11,420 bases of DNA from JBHEMT01 sp046262435 (lineage in GTDB: Bacteria > Chloroflexota > Dormibacteria > Aeolococcales > Aeolococcaceae): positions 1 to 11,420 of the forward strand of contig JBHEMT010000091.1 in the NCBI GenBank assembly GCA_046262435.1, written 5' to 3'. Within the stretch, counting starts at the first letter, position 1. The number at the start of each line of letters is the position of its first letter. A program made the translations under genes and the position numbers. Under the pieces are notes generated by a model. It did no database searches and was not told the DNA's origin. It was given only the letters and a program-made list of their open reading frames with translations. This document shows positions 5,508 through 11,126 of this stretch, one piece after another.

Positions 5508-6837
5508 ACGACGGTGCGGTGCGCTCGCCGTCGTTCGCGGCATGGCGTGGGACCAGGAGGTAGATCAGGCCTCCGGCCACGACCTGGGTGGCGGCCGCCA
5601 GCACCAGGGCGAGCCCGGCCGACCGAGCCACGATCGGGCCACCCAGGGCGGAGCCCAGCGGGAATCCGAAGAAGTTGAAGGACATCGACACCGCGAAGGC
5701 GCGGCCCAGCCACGCCGATGGAGTGCGTCGCTGCCGCAGCGCGAACAGGCCGATGTCGAAGGGTCCGTTGGCCAGGCCCATCACCCCGGTGCCGACGGCG
5801 ACGCCGACCAGCAGCGGTGCCCCGGCGACGACGAGCAACCCGACGGCCGACAGCGCCCCGCCCACGGCCAGCAGCCGGCGCTCCTTGCCCCGGCTGTCCA
5901 TGCGCCCCGCGATGAGACCGCTGATGAAGCCGGTGGCACCGAGGATGGCCAGCATCAGCCCGGCGGTCGCCGCGCCGCGGTGGAATCGGTCGGCGAGCAC
6001 CACCGGCAGCGCAACCTGAAAGGTGCCGTAGCCCAGGTTGAAGACCGATACGGTGATGCCCAGACCGCGCAGGGTTGGGTTGCGAGCTACGTAGACCATG
6101 CCGCGGAGGGCGGCGCGGAGCACGTGGTCGTCGGTGTTGCCGTTGCTCGCCGGCTCCGGGATGCCGTGGGTGGCGATGGCGGCCGCCATGAAGAGCAGTG
6201 CCGCGACCAGCAGCGCTCCCTCTCCCCCCAGAGTCGCCACCAGCGTTCCCGCGATTGCCGGCCCAACCACCATGGCGATCACGAAGCTGCTGCTGTCCAC
6301 GGCGTTGGCGCGGTCCCAGAGGCGACGCGGCAGCATCAGGGGGAAGAGCGACCGCAACCCGCTGTTGCTCAGCGGGTTGGTCAGCGACTTGCCGACCAGC
6401 AGCACCAGGAGCCACCCGGCGGGGAGGTGGCCGAGCACCGAGAGCAGCGCGATCAGTGCGATCGAGCCGCCCGCCACCAGGTAGTCGAGGACCACGAGCC
6501 GGGCCCGTCCGTGCCGGTCGAGCAGGGCCCCCGCCACCGGGCTGAGCAACAGCCCGGGAACGATGGCGCAGAAAACCGCCGCCCCGGCAAGTGGCGGCGA
6601 GTGGTAGCGGGCGAGGACGAAGAGCACGATGGCCACCTCGACCGCCATCTCCGCAGTGCGGCCCAGCAGCATCCCGGTGAGGACGCGGCGCATCCCAGGC
6701 TGGGCGAGCAGCTCGCGGTATCCCGGGACCGCGGTTGCCGCCGCAGCGGCCGGAGTCTCGGCGGCCTCCGCCGGTGTCGACGTGGCCCCGGAGGCGGCCT
6801 TCTGGGTAACCTCCGTTTCGTCTTTGACTCGGCTCAT
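5506..6837 (-). CDS. MFS transporter (12-helix, DHA/exporter-like)
   Basis: This major facilitator superfamily protein of 443 residues is an integral membrane transporter, probably a proton-coupled exporter of small molecules. A hydrophilic Ala/Thr-rich N-terminus of about 40 residues precedes YRELLAQPGMRRVLTG and roughly 12 hydrophobic segments. The signature motif A between helices 2 and 3 is seen as GALLDRHGRARLVVLD (about residues 103-118). A second loop of the same kind, GRMDSRGKERRLLAVGG, lies between helices 8 and 9. The hydrophilic central loop around EPASNGNTDDH separates the two six-helix halves. Overall it resembles the MFS_3/enterobactin-exporter type, but the substrate cannot be inferred. 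The start is uncertain: ATG 6837 (used here) or ATG 6906, which would add 23 mostly basic residues. Neither has a good Shine-Dalgarno site. The gene sits antiparallel between two acyl-CoA dehydrogenase genes and is probably transcribed alone. Confidence 0.9.
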   Translation of the reverse strand: MSRVKDETEVTQKAASGATSTPAEAAETPAAAAATAVPGYRELLAQPGMRRVLTGMLLGRTAEMAVEVAIVLFVLARYHSPPLAGAAVFCAIVPGLLLSPVAGALLDRHGRARLVVLDYLVAGGSIALIALLSVLGHLPAGWLLVLLVGKSLTNPLSNSGLRSLFPLMLPRRLWDRANAVDSSSFVIAMVVGPAIAGTLVATLGGEGALLVAALLFMAAAIATHGIPEPASNGNTDDHVLRAALRGMVYVARNPTLRGLGITVSVFNLGYGTFQVALPVVLADRFHRGAATAGLMLAILGATGFISGLIAGRMDSRGKERRLLAVGGALSAVGLLVVAGAPLLVGVAVGTGVMGLANGPFDIGLFALRQRRTPSAWLGRAFAVSMSFNFFGFPLGSALGGPIVARSAGLALVLAAATQVVAGGLIYLLVPRHAANDGERTAPS

Positions 6838-6903
6838 CAGCACAGTCTGCGCCACCGGGCGCGCGGCGCGCCGACCAGCGACCGTCCGTTGCGAGGCCGT
6901 GGC

Positions 6904-6910
6904 CATAATG
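6904..6910. promoter_or_regulatory. AT-rich island CATAATG, candidate divergent -10 element
   Basis: In very GC-rich surroundings this short AT-rich island reads CATAAT on the plus strand (5 of 6 bases of the -10 consensus) and CATTAT on the minus strand. On plus it would start a transcript near 6916 with a roughly 40-base leader to the GTG at 6958. On minus it would give a roughly 60-base leader to the MFS ATG at 6837. No -35 element is evident for either. Confidence 0.35.
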
Positions 6911-6957
6911 CTTTCGAGGTCACCGTGGGGTGGCCCGTGCCAGGGGCCTTGCGCAGC

Positions 6958-8100
6958 GTGGACCTCCGTCTCAACGACGAGCAGCTGATGATCCGGCAGA
7001 CGGTGCGCGACCTAGCCCGGGACAAGATCGCCCCCCGCGCCGCGGAGATCGACCGCACCGGTGAGTTCCCCTGGGATGTCATCGAGCTGTTCCGCACCCA
7101 CGATCTCTTCGCCCTTCCCTTCCCTCCGGACCACGGGGGGCTGAGCGGCAGTGCGCTGACCCTCAACGTCGCCGTGGAAGAGGTGGCCAAGGTGTGCGCC
7201 ACCAGCGCCCTCAGCCTGGCCGTGCAGGCGCTCGGCGGCTACCCGATCATGCTGGCCGGCTCCGAGGAGCAGAAGCAGCGCTTTCTGCCCGACCTCGCGT
7301 CTGGCCGCAAGCTGGTCGCCTACGGGCTCACCGAGCCCGGCGCCGGGTCCGATCCGGGCGGGATGCAGACCCGAGCGGTCCGTCAGGGCGACGACTACGT
7401 GCTCACCGGCTCGAAGATCTGGATCACCAACGGCGGGGTCGCCGATGTCGTCGTCGTTTTTGCCAAGACCGATCCTGGCGCGGGGAGTCGTGGCATCAGT
7501 GCCTTCGTGATCGACAGTGCCAGCCGCGGCTTTCGGGCCACCGATATCCACGGCAAGCTGGGCATCCGCGGATCCAACACCGCGGAGCTCCAGTTCGACG
7601 AGGTGGTGGTGCCCGCGGCCAACCGGCTCGGGGAGGAGGGCGACGGGTTCAAGATCGCGCTCCGCGTCCTCGACCGCTCGCGCCCCGGAGTTGCCGCCCA
7701 GGCCCTGGGCATCGCCCAGGGTGCGCTCGACTACGCGGTGAACTACGCCAGGGAGCGGCAGCAGTTCGGCAAGGCAATCGCCGAGTTCCAGGGCATCCAG
7801 TTCATGCTCGCCGACATGGAGGCGGCCACCGCTGCGGCACGGGCGATGGTGTACCGGGCGTCGCAGCTGATCGACGATCACTCCCCGGAGGTGACCCAGG
7901 CGGCGGCCATAGCCAAGCTGCTGGCCTCCGACGCGGCGATGAAGGTGACCACCGATGCGGTCCAGATCCTCGGCGGCTACGGTTATGTCAACGAGTACCC
8001 GGTGGAGCGGATGATGCGCGACGCCAAGATCACCCAGATCTATGAGGGCACCAATCAGATCCAGCGGGTCGTGATCGCACGCCACCTTCTCAGGAACTGA
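6958..8100 (+). CDS. Acyl-CoA dehydrogenase 3 (short/medium-chain type)
   Basis: This FAD-dependent acyl-CoA dehydrogenase of 380 residues has every family motif intact: AYGLTEPGAGSD (121-132), KIWITNGG (153-160), RQQFGKAI (267-274) and QILGGYGYVNEYPVERMMRDAK-type loop (336-357). The catalytic Glu363 lies in QIYEGTNQIQR. It is close to short-chain/butyryl-CoA and 2-methyl-branched-chain enzymes and would reduce electron-transfer flavoprotein. It resembles dehydrogenase 1 (both share IAPRAAxxDRTGEFP near the N-terminus), so the two are probably distant paralogues with different chain preference. The reading frame is open far upstream, antisense to the MFS gene, but homology begins at VDLRLNDEQ, which supports the GTG at 6958 with AGGGG 11 bases upstream. 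A GTG at 6925 with GAGGT just ahead is an alternative. It stands alone, with a 221-base gap before the next gene. Confidence 0.94.
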   Translation: MDLRLNDEQLMIRQTVRDLARDKIAPRAAEIDRTGEFPWDVIELFRTHDLFALPFPPDHGGLSGSALTLNVAVEEVAKVCATSALSLAVQALGGYPIMLAGSEEQKQRFLPDLASGRKLVAYGLTEPGAGSDPGGMQTRAVRQGDDYVLTGSKIWITNGGVADVVVVFAKTDPGAGSRGISAFVIDSASRGFRATDIHGKLGIRGSNTAELQFDEVVVPAANRLGEEGDGFKIALRVLDRSRPGVAAQALGIAQGALDYAVNYARERQQFGKAIAEFQGIQFMLADMEAATAAARAMVYRASQLIDDHSPEVTQAAAIAKLLASDAAMKVTTDAVQILGGYGYVNEYPVERMMRDAKITQIYEGTNQIQRVVIARHLLRN

Positions 8101-8165
8101 TCAGGTGGCGCCCAGGAACTGAAACAGGCGGCCGCACGGCGCGAGTCCCGGGCCGTCCGTCGGGG

Positions 8166-8171
8166 TACCCT
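8166..8171 (+). promoter_or_regulatory. Possible -10 element for the LCP operon
   Basis: TACCCT matches the TANNNT pattern in an otherwise GC-rich gap. If it is used, transcription would begin near 8178 and leave a leader of about 140 bases before the GTG at 8322. No -35 element is seen and the hexamer is a weak match, so this is a candidate only. Confidence 0.25.
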
Positions 8172-8276
8172 GGGATCAGAAGGACGTAACGCCGCGGCCG
8201 TGCATCGCGTTGTTCCCGTAGTCCACAGCCCGTCCGTCCGTGGCGAGCGCGTCCTTCGCAGCTCCCGTCCGGTGCA

Positions 8277-8290
8277 GCGGCAGCTGCCGC
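8277..8290. repeat. 14-base perfect palindrome upstream of the LCP gene
   Basis: GCGGCAGCTGCCGC is its own reverse complement and ends 31 bases before the LCP start. With no loop it is a better candidate for a dimeric regulator site than for a terminator, but in GC-rich DNA such palindromes can arise by chance. Confidence 0.4.
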
Positions 8291-8321
8291 GCGACCCGAC
8301 CACTCTGACCGTGCCCCATCT

Positions 8322-10007
8322 GTGAGCTATCCCCCGGTGAACACCCCGCAAGACCAGTACGGGCGCCGCCCGCTGACCAGTTACCTCGACGAGACGTCGG
8401 GGCCGCGCCGGCGCCGGCGCTCGACCTACGACGTGCGTCACGGCTGGTGGTCGGTGAGACGGCTCGTCGCCCTGGCCGTACTCGCCACCGTGGTGCTCGG
8501 CGGGGCCTACGGCGGGGTCATCGTCTACAAGCTGGCCAAGACGACGGGCAGCAATCCGCTGTCGATCATCAGCCGCTCCCTGGGCATGCTTCCCCACCCC
8601 GGCGGCGCGGAGGTCGACAGCTTCCCGCGTACCACCATTGCCCTCTTCGGCTACGGCGGAGGCAACCACGATGGCGCGTACCTCTCCGACTCGATCCTGG
8701 TGCTGACCATGCAGAAGTCGCCGGGCAAGCCGATCGAGGCGGCTGAGATCTCAGCGCCGCGCGACTGGTACGTGCCCACCGACATGGGCAACGGCAAAAC
8801 CCACTACGGCAAGATCAACGAGGCCTACGAGATCGGTCAGACCGGTCTCCCCGAGAAGTCGGACGTCTACACCGGCCCCAAGGGCGGGGGCGCGCAGGCC
8901 AGCCACGTGCTCGAACAGCTGCTCGGCATCCACATCGACCATTGGGTGGGTGTCGACTTCCACGCCTTCCAGGCGCTTGTCGACGCGGTCGGAGGCATCG
9001 AGGTCAACGTCCCCAACGCCTTCACCGACTCGCAGTACCCGGCCGGCGACTGCACCCCAGGTTTTCCGGGGAGCAACTGCGGGTTCTGGACAATCCACTT
9101 CGACGCCGGGCTGCAGCACATGACCGGCCAGCAGGCGCTCATCTTTGCCCGCTCCCGGCACTCCAACGACAACAACGAGGGGACGGACTTCGCGCGCAGC
9201 CGCCGCCAGCAGCTGATCGTGCAGGCGCTCAAGGCCAAGACGCACTCGGTCAACATCATCGCGCAGGCGCCCTCCTTGATCGATGCCCTTGGCGCCGACA
9301 CCATCACCGACATGAGCTTCGACGATGAGACCAGGCTGTACGGCGAGGCCAAAAGCCTCGACGCCAAGTCGATCAAACACATCAGCCTTGACGACCAGAA
9401 CTTTCTGTATGACTCCAATCCGAACGGTGGTTATTACCTGTTCGCCCACGACAAGTCGTATCACTCCCTGCAGCACTACATCCAGAGTGCCCTGCCCGAC
9501 CAGTCCGCGATCGCCGAGAACGCCGCGGTCACGATCAGCGATGGGAGCGGGCGCGGCCAGGACTTCTACGGCAACACCGCATCGAGTCGCTGGTCGGGTC
9601 TGATGAACGCAATCGGTTTCACCACCACCGACGGTGGCCCGGTGCCACGGGCCCGCACCACCCAGGTGATCGACAACAGCGGTGGCAGGGACGCCCGCAC
9701 CGCGCAGTGGTTCGCAACGTACTACGGCGTCCAGGTGACTCCGGGCAGCCCGCCGGCACCGGCCACCGGGGCTCCCCCCGCGGTCGGCGGCGTCAGCGTC
9801 ATCCTCGGCCAGGACGAGGAGAACGCGTTCAACGCGCTGCGTCCCGACGTCGAGCAGTCGGGCGACGGCGGCACCGGGACCCTGGGCTATTACGGGAACG
9901 GCGGGTCGAACACGGGCAACACGTACAACAGCGGCTACAACACCTACCCGACCCCGTACCGGTACCAAAGGCCGTGCTACCTGCCCTACTGCAGACCGAG
10001 GCGCTGA
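8322..10007 (+). CDS. LCP (LytR-CpsA-Psr) family cell-envelope glycopolymer transferase with LytR_C domain and Tyr/Gly-rich tail
   Basis: LCP proteins move lipid-linked glycopolymers such as teichoic acid, arabinogalactan or capsule onto peptidoglycan at the outer membrane face. The 561 residues comprise a basic cytoplasmic N-terminus (RRRRR at 29-33), one transmembrane helix (about 46-69) and an LCP domain (about 103-305). A LytR_C domain (about 402-498) follows, then a Gly/Tyr/Asn-rich tail. Catalytic residues seen are Asp123, Arg147 (APRDWY), KINEAY 164-169, Arg277 and Arg279 (FARSRH), Asp289, Arg292 and Gln296. The usual Arg of the R-S-D motif is Leu121, and the segment before it reads GYGGGNHDGAYLSDS, a variant form of the family. 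Ectodomain cysteines occur as two pairs, 244/253 and 552/557. The start is GTG 8322 (GTG 8337 possible), with no Shine-Dalgarno. The phosphofructokinase gene begins 7 bases after its stop. Confidence 0.92.
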   Translation: MSYPPVNTPQDQYGRRPLTSYLDETSGPRRRRRSTYDVRHGWWSVRRLVALAVLATVVLGGAYGGVIVYKLAKTTGSNPLSIISRSLGMLPHPGGAEVDSFPRTTIALFGYGGGNHDGAYLSDSILVLTMQKSPGKPIEAAEISAPRDWYVPTDMGNGKTHYGKINEAYEIGQTGLPEKSDVYTGPKGGGAQASHVLEQLLGIHIDHWVGVDFHAFQALVDAVGGIEVNVPNAFTDSQYPAGDCTPGFPGSNCGFWTIHFDAGLQHMTGQQALIFARSRHSNDNNEGTDFARSRRQQLIVQALKAKTHSVNIIAQAPSLIDALGADTITDMSFDDETRLYGEAKSLDAKSIKHISLDDQNFLYDSNPNGGYYLFAHDKSYHSLQHYIQSALPDQSAIAENAAVTISDGSGRGQDFYGNTASSRWSGLMNAIGFTTTDGGPVPRARTTQVIDNSGGRDARTAQWFATYYGVQVTPGSPPAPATGAPPAVGGVSVILGQDEENAFNALRPDVEQSGDGGTGTLGYYGNGGSNTGNTYNSGYNTYPTPYRYQRPCYLPYCRPRR

Positions 10008-10012
10008 GGAGG
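10005..10012 (+). promoter_or_regulatory. Fused stop codon and ribosome binding site (TGAGGAGG) before phosphofructokinase
   Basis: The LCP stop TGA is part of TGAGGAGG. The GAGGAGG half ends 2 bases before the GTG at 10015, and its first GAGG gives a 5-base spacing. The same octamer joins thiolase and dehydrogenase 2. It supports coupled translation of the LCP and phosphofructokinase genes and the choice of start. Confidence 0.6.
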
Positions 10013-10014
10013 CG

Positions 10015-11061
10015 GTGCGCATCGGAATCCTCACCGGTGGCGGGGACGCTCCCGGTCTGAATGCTGCGATCCGCGCGGTGGCTCGCCGGGCGCTTCCCGA
10101 GGGCCACGCGGTGCTCGGCATCCGCAATGGATGGGCCGGCTTGGCGGGCGCGGCCGACCTCTTCGAGCTCGACCGGAGCGCGATCTCCGGAATTCTTCAG
10201 CTCGGCGGCACCATGCTCGGGTCGTCGCGTACCAACCCGCTGCGCAAGGAGGGCGGCGTCGACGAGGTGCTCACCACCCTGGACAACGCCCATCTGGGTG
10301 CATTGATCGCCATCGGCGGCGATGACACCCTGAGCGTGGCCGCTGAGCTGGCCGGGCGCGGCGCGCCCGTCGTGGGCGTGCCCAAGACGATGGACAACGA
10401 CCTCAGCGCCACCGAGTACTGCATCGGCTTCGACAGCGCGGTGTCGATCGTCACCGAGGCGCTCGACCGGCTGCACACCACCGCCGCGTCGCACCACCGG
10501 GTGATGGTGGTGGAGGTGATGGGTCGCGACACCGGCTGGGTCGCCGTGATGGGCGGCCTTGCGGGGGGTGCCGACATGATCGTCATCCCCGAGTTCCCGG
10601 TCAGCCTTGACGAGGTGTGCGAGCACGTGCGGGCGCGCGGTGCCCAGGGCAGCTCGTTCAGCGTGGTGGTGGTGGCCGAGGGCGCCGAACTCCAAGGGGT
10701 GACGCCGCCGGCGGCCGAAGGCCAGGGGGCAGAGGCGCCCCAGGATGCCTTCGGCCACGTTCAGCTGAGTCGCCGCGGGGTTGGCGAGACGCTGGCCACA
10801 GCCATCGCCGAGCGCACCGGGCACGACACTCGGGTGACCGTCCTGGGTCACACCCAGCGGGGCGGCTCGCCCACCGCCTACGACCGGATCTGGGCGACCC
10901 ACGTCGGCGCCCGCGCTTACGACCTGGTCGCCCGTCGTGCCTGGGGGATGATCGGTGTGGTTCGCTGCGGCATGGTCGAGGACGCCGCCCTGGCCGCCGT
11001 CGTCGCCGAGCAGCGCCGCGTCCCCGAGGAGCTGTACCGGCTCGCCCAGGTCTTCTACTGA
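10015..11061 (+). CDS. pfp: 6-phosphofructokinase (PfkA family, group III), predicted pyrophosphate-dependent
   Basis: This phosphofructokinase of 348 residues converts fructose 6-phosphate to fructose 1,6-bisphosphate. Up to about residue 225 its numbering matches E. coli PfkA exactly. It has GGGDAPGLNAAIR (8-20), GGDDT (101-105), PKTMDND (123-129) with catalytic Asp127, Arg162, MGR 169-171 and Glu222. A roughly 30-residue insertion (about 226-255) then shifts Arg273, His279 and Arg282 (VLGHTQRGGSP). Position 104 is Asp, where ATP enzymes have Gly, and position 124 is Lys. This pair is the known mark of pyrophosphate-dependent enzymes such as that of Amycolatopsis methanolica. The reaction would then be reversible and serve both glycolysis and gluconeogenesis. 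ATP or mixed donor use cannot be fully excluded without assay. Start GTG 10015 begins the conserved RIGILTGGGDAPG. It lies 7 bases after the LCP gene, so an operon is likely, although the functions are unrelated. Confidence 0.93.
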   Translation: MRIGILTGGGDAPGLNAAIRAVARRALPEGHAVLGIRNGWAGLAGAADLFELDRSAISGILQLGGTMLGSSRTNPLRKEGGVDEVLTTLDNAHLGALIAIGGDDTLSVAAELAGRGAPVVGVPKTMDNDLSATEYCIGFDSAVSIVTEALDRLHTTAASHHRVMVVEVMGRDTGWVAVMGGLAGGADMIVIPEFPVSLDEVCEHVRARGAQGSSFSVVVVAEGAELQGVTPPAAEGQGAEAPQDAFGHVQLSRRGVGETLATAIAERTGHDTRVTVLGHTQRGGSPTAYDRIWATHVGARAYDLVARRAWGMIGVVRCGMVEDAALAAVVAEQRRVPEELYRLAQVFY

Positions 11062-11083
11062 CCGGTCGCAGCGTGGCCCCGGG

Positions 11084-11100
11084 GGTGGCTCAAAGCCACC
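11084..11100 (+). terminator. Hairpin GGTGGCT-CAA-AGCCACC between phosphofructokinase and meaB
   Basis: A perfect 7-bp stem with a 3-base loop lies 22 bases after the phosphofructokinase stop. It has no T-tract, so it is either a T-less terminator of the kind common in GC-rich bacteria or an operator. Its right arm overlaps where a -35 element for the meaB promoter (-10 at 11114) would fall. Confidence 0.45.
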
Positions 11101-11113
11101 GCGGGAGGCGGGC

Positions 11114-11126
11114 TAGACTCGCACCG
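11114..11126 (+). promoter_or_regulatory. Candidate leaderless promoter of meaB
   Basis: TAGACT (11114-11119) is followed by exactly 7 bases and then the ATG at 11127, with no Shine-Dalgarno site in the spacer. The context GGCTAGACTCG is one base different from the site in front of acyl-CoA dehydrogenase 1. This places transcription initiation at or beside the start codon and suggests that meaB is transcribed separately from phosphofructokinase. Confidence 0.5.

Larger units (their letters stand above)
8101..8321. other. Intergenic region between dehydrogenase 3 and the LCP gene
   Basis: This is the longest gap in the window. I see no credible coding frame. It holds a possible -10 box (TACCCT, 8166-8171), four copies of the heptamer CCGTCCG (8153, 8230, 8234 and 8265) and a 14-base palindrome at 8277-8290. 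Its first bases repeat the last 10 bases of dehydrogenase 3: CAGGAACTGA occurs at 8091-8100 and again at 8113-8122. It most likely carries the promoter and a leader of roughly 140 bases for the LCP operon. Confidence 0.5.

Noticed and set aside
5542..6957. A long open frame in phase with acyl-CoA dehydrogenase 3, giving a possible 470-residue N-terminal extension
   Set aside because: It is antisense to the MFS gene. The translation is Gln/Arg/His-rich low complexity, as expected for the shadow of a GC-rich membrane-protein gene, and dehydrogenase homology begins at about 6958.
8091..8122. 10-base direct repeat CAGGAACTGA at the dehydrogenase 3 stop and again 22 bases later
   Set aside because: Considered as an insertion footprint or attachment site, but there is no element, tRNA or mobility gene nearby; probably a small duplication or chance.
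8751..10127. A 458-residue minus-strand open frame opposite the LCP gene
   Set aside because: It is antisense to a well-supported LCP/LytR_C protein and runs into the phosphofructokinase start; no motif of its own.
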